A stretch of DNA of 25,742 bases, from assembly GCA_905214325.1 (NCBI GenBank), contig CAJMLT010000020.1:1-25742 (forward strand). The letters are read 5' to 3'. A program made the position numbers and the translations under genes. A model generated the notes under the pieces. That model saw only the letters and a list, made by a program, of their open reading frames with translations, was not told where the DNA came from and ran no database searches. This stretch comes from an uncultured bacterium (GTDB lineage: Bacteria; Actinomycetota; Coriobacteriia; Coriobacteriales; Eggerthellaceae). Below are positions 1 to 7,499 of the stretch, one piece after another (position 1 is the stretch's first letter; every line of letters begins with the position of its first letter).

Positions 1-170
1 CCCCCCGAAAACACCGGTAAAGAACACAACTGGAGGGTCAGCCGTTGTGCTTCTTTTTGCAATCCATACGAGTCAGTCATCGTGTTTGAAGTGGACTCAC
101 CTATCCCTTACTCTCCACCGGCTACATTCGAACAGAAAACCGATTGACTCCCCTCTCGTCCTGTAGCCTA
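1..170. other. Intergenic stretch with no recognised gene
   Basis: I find no convincing reading frame, tRNA or known RNA here. The only structure is a plus-strand hairpin at 19-56 (listed separately). The stretch lies beyond the terminator of the lysC-asd operon, so it probably belongs to the spacer of a neighbouring gene outside the window. Confidence 0.5.
19..58 (+). terminator. Possible intrinsic terminator for a gene left of the window
   Basis: Bases 19-30 can pair with 44-56 (about 12 pairs with one bulged C at position 50) around a 13-base loop, and the 3' arm runs into a short T run at 54-58. The stem is AT-rich at its base, so it is a weak candidate. It could also be chance. Confidence 0.3.
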
Positions 171-203
171 ATAAAAAATGCTCTCCCCTTTCGGGGAGAG
201 CAT
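171..203 (-). terminator. Intrinsic terminator of the lysC-asd operon
   Basis: A perfect 11-bp stem (178-188 with 193-203) closes a four-base loop. Read on the minus strand it is followed by a run of six T residues, the complement of the A run at 173-178, which partly overlaps the stem. It begins 30 bases after the asd stop codon, which fits Rho-independent termination of the operon. Confidence 0.9.
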
Positions 204-233
204 CCGAAAATAAACGATGCAACACGTTTATGG

Positions 234-1274
234 TTACGGCAAAAGCAACTGCGCGATCTGGACGGCATTGAGGGCGGCACCCTTGCGTATCTGATCGGCC
301 ACCACCCACAAAGCGATACCGTACTCCACCGAAGCATCCTTGCGGATACGACCGACATACGTGGTATCGGTACCGGCCAAAAGCCCCGGCATGGGATAGA
401 GATTGTTTTCCGTATCATCCATCACCGTAACACCCGCGGCCTTTTCCAAGGCGGATTTCGCGGCATCGACACTCACCTCTTCGGTGAATTCGATATTGAC
501 GGATTCACCGTGACAACGCAGAACCGGCACCCTGACGCACGTGGCGGCAACCGCGATAGTATCGTCACCCATGATTTTCTTGGTTTCGACAACCATCTTC
601 CATTCTTCCTTGGTGGACTCGTCCTCCAAGAATACATCGATATGGGGGATGCAATTGAAGGCGATCTGATGGGCGAATGCGTCCACCGTGAGGTCCTGCC
701 CGTCAAGGAACTGCTGCGTCTGAGCGTAGAGCTCATCCATAGCGGCCGCCCCGGCACCACTGGCCGCCTGATAGGTGGAAACGACAACACGCTTGATGGG
801 TGCTATGTCGTGAAGCGGTTTCAAGGCAACGACCATCTGAATGGTGGAGCAGTTAGGGTTGGCGATGACACCTGAGTGCCAAGCAACGTCTTGCGGATTG
901 ACTTCGGGAACGACCAAGGGGACATCGGCTTCCATACGAAACGCGCTGGAGTTATCGATCATGACCGCACCGGCATCCACTACCGCCTGACGCATGGCCT
1001 TCGACACCGAAGCACCGGCGGAGAACAAGGCGATATCAACCCCCTTGAAACTTTCGGGTGTCATCTCCTCCACCGTCAGTTCGCCGGCACCCACCTGCCC
1101 GCACCCCTTGAAGGGAAGCTTTTTGCCCGCAGAACGATGGGACGCAAGAGCCCGAACCTCACAAGCGGGAAAATCGAGATCGTGGAGGACTTCGAGAAAT
1201 TCTCTACCGACCGCACCCGTAGCACCTGCAATGGCAACGACCGGATGAGCGGGAATAGCTTTGTTCTCAGTCAT
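234..1274 (-). CDS. asd: Aspartate-semialdehyde dehydrogenase
   Basis: This 346-residue protein converts L-aspartyl-4-phosphate to aspartate semialdehyde with NADPH, the branch point to lysine/diaminopimelate, threonine and methionine. Visible are the N-terminal nucleotide-binding loop GATGAVG (17-23), the active-site signature NPNCST with catalytic Cys142, the catalytic His255 in a CHGES context, and the family's C-terminal KGAALNAVQ stretch. Length is normal. The ATG lies two bases after the lysC stop, and its ribosome binding site (AAGGGG) sits inside the last lysC codons, so the two genes are almost certainly co-transcribed and translationally coupled. It is cytoplasmic, and nothing looks damaged. 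Confidence 0.97.
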   Translation of the reverse strand: MTENKAIPAHPVVAIAGATGAVGREFLEVLHDLDFPACEVRALASHRSAGKKLPFKGCGQVGAGELTVEEMTPESFKGVDIALFSAGASVSKAMRQAVVDAGAVMIDNSSAFRMEADVPLVVPEVNPQDVAWHSGVIANPNCSTIQMVVALKPLHDIAPIKRVVVSTYQAASGAGAAAMDELYAQTQQFLDGQDLTVDAFAHQIAFNCIPHIDVFLEDESTKEEWKMVVETKKIMGDDTIAVAATCVRVPVLRCHGESVNIEFTEEVSVDAAKSALEKAAGVTVMDDTENNLYPMPGLLAGTDTTYVGRIRKDASVEYGIALWVVADQIRKGAALNAVQIAQLLLP

Positions 1275-1276
1275 AT

Positions 1277-2557
1277 CTAGCGCCCCTTATTCATCTTGGC
1301 TGCAATTTCTTCGGCGGAAAGCTGCGTTTCCTCGAAAACGCTGTCGGAATCAAGACCGAAAGCCGTGTGAAGACAACGCACCGCCGCTTCGACTTGACTG
1401 GCCTCGACCACAACCGACAGACGGATGGGGCTTGTCGATATCATCATGATATTGATACGGTTTTCCGCCAACGTACTGAAGGCACGCGCCGCCACACCGG
1501 GACTCGACTTCATACCGGTGCCGACCAGAGACACCTTGGCGATGTTCTCGTCGATCAATACCTCGGAAGCGCCCAACTTCGCCGAGATGCGCTCAACGGC
1601 TTCAAGAGCCAGATCCTTTTGCGAACCGGGGAACGTGAAGGAGATGTTGGCCTTGCCATCGGTGGAAACGTTTTGGATGATCATATCCACCGACACATTG
1701 TTGCCGGCCAAGCCTGAGAACACCTTGGCGGCGATACCCGCCTCATCGGATAGTCCGCGGATGGTGACTTTCATTTCAGAGGTATCGTGCGCGACACCGG
1801 AAATCACTGCCTGCTCCATGGAAGGAACAACCTCCTTGATAAGAGTTCCCTCTGCGTCGGAAAACGCAGACCGGGAATGGATGACCACGTTATATTTGCG
1901 TGCGAATTCCACCGCACGCGATTGCAACACACCGGCACCTTCGCTGGAAAGTTCGAGCATGTCGTCATAGGAGATGACATCGAGCTTGCGTGCCCGCGGG
2001 GCAACACGGGGATCGGCGGTGTAGATTCCTTCGACATCGGAATAGATCTCACAGACATCGGCCCCGATACCGCAGGCAAGGGCCACTGCGGTCGTGTCGG
2101 AACCACCGCGACCGAGCGTGGTGATGTTGCCATCGAGTGAAAGACCCTGAAAACCGGCGACCACAACGATGGAGCCCAATTTAAGAGCCTCCAGAATGCG
2201 CTTCGCCTTGATGTTTTCGATCTTGGCACGGGAAAACACATCATCGGTGATGATGCCCGCCTGCCAACCGGTGAAACTCATAGCCTTATAGCCCCGCGCC
2301 TGAACGGCCATGGCGAGAAGCGCCATGCTGACCTGCTCGCCCGTGGAGAGCAGCATGTCCATTTCGCGCGACGAGGGAGACGGATTGAGCGCGGCGGCAA
2401 GACCGACGAGTTCGTCGGTGGTTTTACCCATAGCGGAAACGACCGCAACGACGTCATGGCCTTCCTGCTTCTTGGCGATGAGACGCTTCGCCACCATCTG
2501 GATACGCTCCGGCGAGGCAACCGATGTGCCGCCGAATTTTGCAACGATTAACGACAT
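1277..2557 (-). CDS. lysC: Aspartate kinase (ACT-domain, alpha/beta type)
   Basis: This 426-residue protein phosphorylates L-aspartate, the first step of the aspartate pathway. The amino-acid kinase domain starts with KFGGTS (7-12) and continues with the GRGGSDTTA nucleotide-binding segment. Two C-terminal ACT domains (from about residue 250) bind effectors such as lysine or threonine. Length and layout match the actinobacterial and Bacillus enzymes in which the C-terminal half is also made separately as a beta subunit, and an in-frame Met247 preceded by a strong Shine-Dalgarno supports that here. The gene starts at an ATG with a GGGAAGAGG ribosome binding site upstream and heads the lysC-asd operon. 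I saw no lysine riboswitch in the short leader. Confidence 0.97.
   Translation of the reverse strand: MSLIVAKFGGTSVASPERIQMVAKRLIAKKQEGHDVVAVVSAMGKTTDELVGLAAALNPSPSSREMDMLLSTGEQVSMALLAMAVQARGYKAMSFTGWQAGIITDDVFSRAKIENIKAKRILEALKLGSIVVVAGFQGLSLDGNITTLGRGGSDTTAVALACGIGADVCEIYSDVEGIYTADPRVAPRARKLDVISYDDMLELSSEGAGVLQSRAVEFARKYNVVIHSRSAFSDAEGTLIKEVVPSMEQAVISGVAHDTSEMKVTIRGLSDEAGIAAKVFSGLAGNNVSVDMIIQNVSTDGKANISFTFPGSQKDLALEAVERISAKLGASEVLIDENIAKVSLVGTGMKSSPGVAARAFSTLAENRINIMMISTSPIRLSVVVEASQVEAAVRCLHTAFGLDSDSVFEETQLSAEEIAAKMNKGR
1817..1837 (-). promoter_or_regulatory. Internal ribosome binding site and start codon for an aspartate kinase beta subunit
   Basis: On the minus strand AAGGAGG (complement of 1831-1837) precedes an in-frame ATG (1817-1819) by 11 bases. 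Translation from it gives a 180-residue protein (1277-1819) starting MEQAVISGVA and containing only the two ACT domains. In Corynebacterium glutamicum the LysC beta subunit starts at the equivalent place (MEEAVLTGVA, from memory). The Shine-Dalgarno is stronger than the one of lysC itself. Expression is inferred. Confidence 0.65.
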
Positions 2558-2566
2558 TATCCTCTT

Positions 2567-2591
2567 CCCTTTGTGAAAAACGCCCTTTGTG
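2567..2591. repeat. Direct repeat CCCTTTGTG in the lysC leader
   Basis: The nonamer CCCTTTGTG occurs at 2567-2575 and again at 2583-2591, a 16-base period. The copy nearer lysC overlaps its ribosome binding site region. It could be an operator or an RNA-level element, or it could be chance. Confidence 0.4.
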
Positions 2592-2604
2592 GAAAGTGCC
2601 TGTC

Positions 2605-2614
2605 TATAATAGCA
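2605..2614. promoter_or_regulatory. Overlapping divergent -10 boxes (lysC leftward, phospholipase-like gene rightward)
   Basis: The plus strand carries a consensus TATAAT at 2605-2610. The minus strand carries TATTAT (2606-2611) preceded by TGC (2612-2614), an extended -10. Neither has a convincing -35. The predicted leaders would be roughly 40 bases to lysC and roughly 105 bases to the plus-strand gene. The call rests on motif only. Confidence 0.45.
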
Positions 2615-2721
2615 AAAAGGGGCTGTAAGGGCTCGACTCGATGATGCTTTTGTGTTGTCTTTTCAAGTAAGAGTCCACAATACCCGTTTTTCATCCGCAT
2701 CTCACGACAAGGAGATCGTCT

Positions 2722-3681
2722 ATGGCAGCCATTCTCACCCATCATCTCCTGGGCGACGAGCTCTATACCGACCACTTCCGCACCATAGGTCAGTCGCGAC
2801 GGGAATACCTTGCGTTTCTTCTGGGAAACCAGGGTCCCGATCCTCTCTACTTCGCCGTCTTGAAGCCGACGCACGTTTCCTATCGCCAGCTGGGAACAAG
2901 CCTCCATAACCACGATTCCGAACTCGTTTTGGATGCCCTCAAACGCTCCCTTGCCATCCTCGATGAAAAAGAGGTGTCTATCGGCAGGGCTTACGCTCTC
3001 GGTTTCATAGGCCACTATCTGCTGGATGCCTCCATCCATCCCCTCGTCTACGCCCAGCAGGAAAGCTTTTGTAACGCCGGCATCGAAGGGCTCGATGAAA
3101 CACATGGACTCGAGGTACACGCCCTCGTCGAATCGGAACTCGACGAGCTGTTTCTCTATCGACTGCGCGAAACGACGATCGCATCATTCCCCCCTTGGGA
3201 ACGTGCACTTCCCACCGACGAAGGAGTCCTTCACGTCGTGTCGAAAATGTATTCCTTCATGGTCATGACCCTTTTCGGAGCATTCCCGCCCGTCGAGCTA
3301 TTCTCTTCGAGCACCAAGAATTATCGTATGACCATGCGGGCTCTTTATTCGCCCCGCGGATACAAGCGATTTGCTCTCGGACGTATGGAACGTCTGATAC
3401 AGGATCATTCACTGCTGCAGGCGATGAGCCATCGGGATATCGCACTCACCTCCAGCACGTTTGCCAACGAAGAGCACGCTACGTGGGTACATCCGTTCAC
3501 CCGGGAGAATATGACCTATTCGGCCTTCGACGCCTATCGGTGGGCCAAACAGGAAGCGGCAGGGGCATTCGCTCTTTTCGACTTCCCTGCCTTCGATGCC
3601 GAAAAGGGAACGGCCATCACCCATGAAATCAACTTCAAAGGAGCCCCCACCGGAGTGTTTTTGGAAATCGAAGACGAATAA
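2722..3681 (+). CDS. Zinc-dependent phospholipase C family protein (Zn_dep_PLPC-like)
   Basis: This 319-residue protein has the N-terminal layout of the zinc-dependent phospholipase C / S1-P1-like fold (Pfam Zn_dep_PLPC). Visible are His7/His8, GPD (38-40), LHNHDSE (61-67), the signature GFIGHYLLDASIHP (94-107) and a later His/Glu cluster around 128-140, all likely metal ligands. No signal peptide is visible, unlike secreted toxins such as clostridial alpha-toxin, so the protein is probably cytoplasmic and its substrate is unknown. The last 150 residues match nothing I recognise. The ATG has a good ribosome binding site (AAGGAG, seven bases upstream). It is the only plus-strand gene in the window, divergent from lysC and convergent with the DUF47 gene, so it is a single-gene transcript. 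Confidence 0.85.
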   Translation: MAAILTHHLLGDELYTDHFRTIGQSRREYLAFLLGNQGPDPLYFAVLKPTHVSYRQLGTSLHNHDSELVLDALKRSLAILDEKEVSIGRAYALGFIGHYLLDASIHPLVYAQQESFCNAGIEGLDETHGLEVHALVESELDELFLYRLRETTIASFPPWERALPTDEGVLHVVSKMYSFMVMTLFGAFPPVELFSSSTKNYRMTMRALYSPRGYKRFALGRMERLIQDHSLLQAMSHRDIALTSSTFANEEHATWVHPFTRENMTYSAFDAYRWAKQEAAGAFALFDFPAFDAEKGTAITHEINFKGAPTGVFLEIEDE

Positions 3682-3689
3682 AACGAATG

Positions 3690-3741
3690 AAAGCCCTCCG
3701 AAGGATAACCGGAGTGCGGTTCAAACCTTGCGTTGGGCTTT
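3690..3741. terminator. Branched hairpin between convergent genes, possible bidirectional terminator
   Basis: AAAGCCC (3690-3696) pairs with GGGCTTT (3735-3741). Inside, CTCCG (3696-3700) can pair with CGGAG (3710-3714). On the minus strand the structure is followed by a T-rich stretch including TTTT, which suits the DUF47 operon; plus-strand flanks are less T-rich. The long internal loop makes this less certain than the other terminators here. Confidence 0.4.
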
Positions 3742-3777
3742 CGAACCATCCAAAACAAGAGTCCCCACGATGCGGGA

Positions 3778-4419
3778 TCAGCCGTTCTTCAACATGATGG
3801 ATCCCATCATGTTGGCAATACGTTCGCACTGATCGGCACAGGTTTCCATGGAATCGAAGATGTTGGTCCACACCGCAGCGCGCATGGGATTGTCGCGATC
3901 GACGGTGTAGAGTTTACGGATGGCCTTGAGATACAGCTCATCCACTTCGTCTTCCAATTCGTTGACCAGAATGACAAGCGAGCGGAACTTGTCCGACTTC
4001 TTACATTTATGGAAAACACCCATCGCATCCTTCAAAGCGCAGCAGGCACGATGAAGCAAGGTGGCTATGGGTTTCACGTCGTTGTGCATGAAATGGACAT
4101 CGTAGATGTAGAACGCTTGGATGATCTCTTCGATAACGTCGATAAGTTCATCGAGATTATTGGCCAGAGCAACGATATCCTCACGATCGATGGGCGTGAC
4201 GAAATCGGGAAGGATGGCGTCGTAGATGCCATGGCAGATTTCGTCCCCTTCGTTTTCGAGGGCGTGGGCACGAGGCAGATACACCTGAACGCCTTCCGCC
4301 TTATCGAATTTCTCCACCACTTCGAGAAGGAGTTCCGCTTCCTTCACGGCAATTTCGGCCTGCCGCTCGAAAGCATCGTAATAATTGAACTTTTTCTTAC
4401 CGTTGCCAAACTTCGCCAT
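3778..4419 (-). CDS. PhoU-like DUF47 family protein (orphan paralogue)
   Basis: The 213-residue all-helical protein belongs to the DUF47/PhoU-like family, usually the regulatory partner of PiT phosphate permeases. The family core is clear: an E..GDEICHGIYD helix, then FVTPIDREDIVALANNLDEL, with acidic residues expected to bind metal. Translation is taken from the ATG at 4419, because a strong AAGGAG lies eight bases upstream; a longer frame to 4464 has no better signal and would overlap the hydrolase gene. It ends an apparent operon (recJ fusion, rel, hydrolase, DUF47) with no PiT gene beside it. A second DUF47 protein at 16680-17303 does sit with a PiT gene and is only moderately similar, so this copy may have a different partner. 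It is probably cytoplasmic or membrane-associated. Confidence 0.88.
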   Translation of the reverse strand: MAKFGNGKKKFNYYDAFERQAEIAVKEAELLLEVVEKFDKAEGVQVYLPRAHALENEGDEICHGIYDAILPDFVTPIDREDIVALANNLDELIDVIEEIIQAFYIYDVHFMHNDVKPIATLLHRACCALKDAMGVFHKCKKSDKFRSLVILVNELEDEVDELYLKAIRKLYTVDRDNPMRAAVWTNIFDSMETCADQCERIANMMGSIMLKNG

Positions 4420-4429
4420 TACCCGCTCC

Positions 4430-5110
4430 TTAGCAAAAATAAGCAAACACGCGTTTCTGTTCATCCCCGATGGTAGTCAGGGAATTATGCCCGGGAAGAA
4501 CCACCGTATCGTCCGGCAGCTGAGAAAGGCGACGAAGCGAAGTTCTCATCTGAGCATCGTTGCCCCCCTCGAAATCCGTCCGCCCTATTGTCCCACAGAA
4601 CAACGTGTCCCCCGAGACCAAAACATTGTATTTTTCGATAGCGGATCCGTATTGGGAATCAAGATAGAAACAGATACCCCCGGGTGTATGACCGGGTGTG
4701 GCGATAACCTTCCAGGACATACCGCCCACACGCACCGTGTCTTTATCCTTGAGCCTGACATCGACTTCGCACGAAGGTGCCTGCATGCCGTAGGCGCGGG
4801 GCTGGTTTTCTATCACCGATGCATCTATCTCCGAAGCATAGACCGTGGCGCCGGTTCTATCACGCAGTTCCTTGAGAGCGCCCACGTGATCACTGTGATG
4901 ATGAGTGCAGAAGATGGCATCGCAGGTGCGTCCATCAAGCAGATCCACGATGCGATCGACCTCGCACGACGGATCGACGACGATGGTCGCCTTACCGTCG
5001 GAGATGACGAACGTGTTGTTTTGAATCATGCCGAGAATCTGATAGTCGATGGCCACACAGGCTCCTTCGACCTTGAAGCCTTTGGTTCCCCTTGTTACCT
5101 TGATAGCCAT
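4430..5110 (-). CDS. Metallo-beta-lactamase fold hydrolase, glyoxalase II-like
   Basis: This 226-residue protein carries a full di-metal site: THHHSDH (69-75), His141 in TPGHTPG, Asp168 in SGDTLF and His208 in LPGH. The layout (SGDTLFxGxIGRTD, then LPGHxxxTTIG) is that of the small hydroxyacylglutathione-hydrolase-like (YcbL/GloB-type) enzymes that cleave thioesters. The true substrate cannot be told from sequence, and these bacteria often lack glutathione. A GAAAGGA ribosome binding site precedes the ATG. The gene lies 25 bases after rel and 10 bases before the DUF47 gene, so it is co-transcribed with both. The final residues (VFAYFC) differ from the usual NPF-type ending but align without a frameshift. 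Confidence 0.9.
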   Translation of the reverse strand: MAIKVTRGTKGFKVEGACVAIDYQILGMIQNNTFVISDGKATIVVDPSCEVDRIVDLLDGRTCDAIFCTHHHSDHVGALKELRDRTGATVYASEIDASVIENQPRAYGMQAPSCEVDVRLKDKDTVRVGGMSWKVIATPGHTPGGICFYLDSQYGSAIEKYNVLVSGDTLFCGTIGRTDFEGGNDAQMRTSLRRLSQLPDDTVVLPGHNSLTTIGDEQKRVFAYFC

Positions 5111-5135
5111 GAGAATCCTTTCATCTTAGAACCAC

Positions 5136-7496
5136 TTACCGGCTGCCGGACCCGGTTGTCTTACGCGCGGATGGAGAGGGCATCATGCGCCGTGCATCGA
5201 ATACCCCTTCCACTTCGCAAAGTTTCTTGAGTATACGATCGATGGCGGAGGTATCGGAGACCTGGAAGAGAAAACGCATCTCCACCATACCGTCACGATG
5301 CGTCGAGGAGGTAACCGACAAAACATTGGCTCCGTAGCTCGACAGAACATCGGCGACATCACGAAGGAGATTCATGCGATCGAGCGCCTCGATGAATATC
5401 TCGACATTGAAGGTTCTATCCCCCGACGGCGCATGATCCTCCCAGAACACCTCGATGATGCGTTCGGGATGCTGCATGAGCTCTTGGGCATTGGGGCAAT
5501 CGGCCCGATGAACCGACACGCCACGACCGCGTGTCACGAACCCGACTATCTCATCTCCGGGAACAGGATTGCAGCAACGGGAAATGCGAACCAAAACATC
5601 ATCGATACCCTTCACCACCACGCCCGTCGAAGTGTGGGTCTCGTGCTTTTTGGGACGCTTCACGCTGGTTATCATCGGAGGCATCTTACCCGTCGATGAA
5701 GCCGACATTCCGACACCGGGCTTTTCCGCCTCTTCGGTTCCCCGGTCGACTAGGATCTTGAGTAAGCGGTTGGTGACATGGGTGGGGGTTTCCTTGTTGG
5801 TTCCAATGTTGACCAACATATCGTCGGAATCCTTGTAACCCAGCGCCTCGGCCACCTGTTTGATGGCCCGCATGCTCTGAGCCGAAGAGATGCCGAGACC
5901 ATGTTTGCGCATCTCACGCTGGAGTTTATCGCGTCCGGTCTGAAGATCGTCGCTGCGGCTCACCTTCGAGAAGTAGGAACGTATCTTCGAACGGGCCGAA
6001 GGGGTTTTCACGATATTGAGCCAGTCGCGTGAAGGGGTAGCACTTTTCTGCGTCAGAATTTCCACACGATCGCCCAGCTGCAGCTGATAGCTCAACGGTA
6101 CGATGGAGCCGTTTACTTTGGCTCCCACACAATGATGCCCCACTTCGGTATGGATGGCATAGGCGAAATCGACCGGCGTGGACCCCACTCTGAGGCTCAT
6201 CGCCTTACCCTTCGGGGTGAAAACATAGACTTCCTTGGGGGCCAGATCAACCTTGAGTGATTTCAGGAATTCGCGGGAGTCCTTCGTCTCGTCCTGCCAG
6301 TCGACCATCTCGCGCAACCACGCGATCTGCTTGTCGAGGTCAGCATCGGAACCCTTGCCCTTTTCCTTGTAGCGCCAATGGGCGGCAACGCCGTATTCGC
6401 TCATGCGATGCATCTCTTCGGTGCGGATCTGCACTTCGAGGGGGCGTCCGGTCGGGCCGATAACCGTCGTATGAAGACTTTGATACATGTTGAACTTGGG
6501 CATGGCGATGTAATCTTTGAAACGGCCCGGCATCGGATGCCATAAACTATGCACCGCACCAAGCGCCGAATAACAATCCTTGACCGACGTGACGATGATG
6601 CGCACGGCGATGAGGTCGTATATTTCAGAAAAGCCCTTGCCCTTCTTCGTCATCTTGGAATAGATGGAATACAGGTGTTTGGGTCGGCCCATGATTTGGG
6701 CCTCAACGCCGATTTTCTCCATTTCGCCATGGAGAATGGAGATGATATCGGCAAGATATTCTTCGCGTTCGAGACGCGTTTCGGAAACCATGCGGGAAAC
6801 CTGTTTGAATTTATTGGGCTCCAGATAATAGAAGGCAAGATCCTCAAGCTCCCATTTGATGGAGCTGATGCCGAGACGATGGGCGATGGGTGCATAGATT
6901 TCCAAGGTTTCACGGGATTTGAATATGCGCCTGTCTTCGCGAAGAGCGGATAGCGTACGCATGTTATGAAGGCGGTCGGCCAGCTTGATGACGACCACGC
7001 GAATATCCTTGCTCATCGCGATGAGCATCTTTCTGAACGTCTGAGCCTGCTCGTCGGAGAGGTTTTCCACTTCGAGCTTGGTGATTTTGGTCACTCCATC
7101 GACCAGATCGGCCACCTGCTGCCCGAAAAAGGAGGATACCTCTTCCTTGGTTGTGGAAGAATCCTCGACGGTGTCATGGAGCAGAGCCGCGCACAATGTT
7201 TCGACATCCATGTGCAGATCGGCCAAGATGATGGCCACTTCGATGGGATGGATGATGAAGGGCTCACCCGATTTCCTGAACTGTCCTTCGTGGGCTTTAC
7301 GCGCGAAGACAAAGGCGGCTTCGAGCATGGCGATATCATCGGAATCCAGATACGTGGACACAATGGCGCGCAGAGCTTCGAAACGCTGTTCGGGTGGGGC
7401 ACCTACCGGAGCGGTCATCGAAGCTTTGATGGTGGGATCAAGGCTTTGTTCGGATGGATTGGGCTTGGGAGCGGAATCTCGTTTCGTAGAATCCAT
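5136..7496 (-). CDS. rel: Bifunctional (p)ppGpp synthetase/hydrolase Rel
   Basis: This 786-residue protein has the complete long RSH layout. The HD hydrolase domain has HPIEVA (83-88), the His107-Asp108 pair and the following ED. The synthetase domain has YDLIAVRII, the RFKD motif (325-328, the bifunctional RXKD form rather than the RelA-type EXDD) and the catalytic Glu354 in EVQIRTE. A TGS domain starts near 422, a Cys-containing zinc-finger-like segment spans about 638-669 (Cys641, Cys642, Cys667), and a C-terminal ACT domain begins near 694. Both activities look intact, so one enzyme probably makes and degrades the alarmone. The first 35 residues are polar and probably disordered. The ribosome binding site (AAAGGAG) lies inside the last codons of the recJ fusion gene, three bases upstream, indicating coupling. 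Confidence 0.97.
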   Translation of the reverse strand: MDSTKRDSAPKPNPSEQSLDPTIKASMTAPVGAPPEQRFEALRAIVSTYLDSDDIAMLEAAFVFARKAHEGQFRKSGEPFIIHPIEVAIILADLHMDVETLCAALLHDTVEDSSTTKEEVSSFFGQQVADLVDGVTKITKLEVENLSDEQAQTFRKMLIAMSKDIRVVVIKLADRLHNMRTLSALREDRRIFKSRETLEIYAPIAHRLGISSIKWELEDLAFYYLEPNKFKQVSRMVSETRLEREEYLADIISILHGEMEKIGVEAQIMGRPKHLYSIYSKMTKKGKGFSEIYDLIAVRIIVTSVKDCYSALGAVHSLWHPMPGRFKDYIAMPKFNMYQSLHTTVIGPTGRPLEVQIRTEEMHRMSEYGVAAHWRYKEKGKGSDADLDKQIAWLREMVDWQDETKDSREFLKSLKVDLAPKEVYVFTPKGKAMSLRVGSTPVDFAYAIHTEVGHHCVGAKVNGSIVPLSYQLQLGDRVEILTQKSATPSRDWLNIVKTPSARSKIRSYFSKVSRSDDLQTGRDKLQREMRKHGLGISSAQSMRAIKQVAEALGYKDSDDMLVNIGTNKETPTHVTNRLLKILVDRGTEEAEKPGVGMSASSTGKMPPMITSVKRPKKHETHTSTGVVVKGIDDVLVRISRCCNPVPGDEIVGFVTRGRGVSVHRADCPNAQELMQHPERIIEVFWEDHAPSGDRTFNVEIFIEALDRMNLLRDVADVLSSYGANVLSVTSSTHRDGMVEMRFLFQVSDTSAIDRILKKLCEVEGVFDARRMMPSPSARKTTGSGSR

Positions 7497-7499
7497 AAC

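Noticed and set aside
144..875. A 243-codon plus-strand frame antisense to asd
   Set aside because: It runs through the asd terminator hairpin and mirrors a clear asd coding sequence, with no homology signal.
2558..2721. Possible lysine riboswitch upstream of lysC
   Set aside because: The predicted leader is only about 40 bases, far too short for the L-box aptamer, and no matching helices were seen.
2557..3120. A minus-strand 187-codon frame over the start of the phospholipase-like gene, joining lysC
   Set aside because: The plus-strand gene has a strong ribosome binding site and family signature in the same bases, and the minus frame has no recognisable features.
4430..4475. Suspected frameshift at the C-terminus of the MBL hydrolase, since its last residues differ from the usual NPF ending
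   Set aside because: The residues EQKR-V-F-AYF align acceptably with the family end without a shift, and the stop is followed at once by a good ribosome binding site for the next gene.
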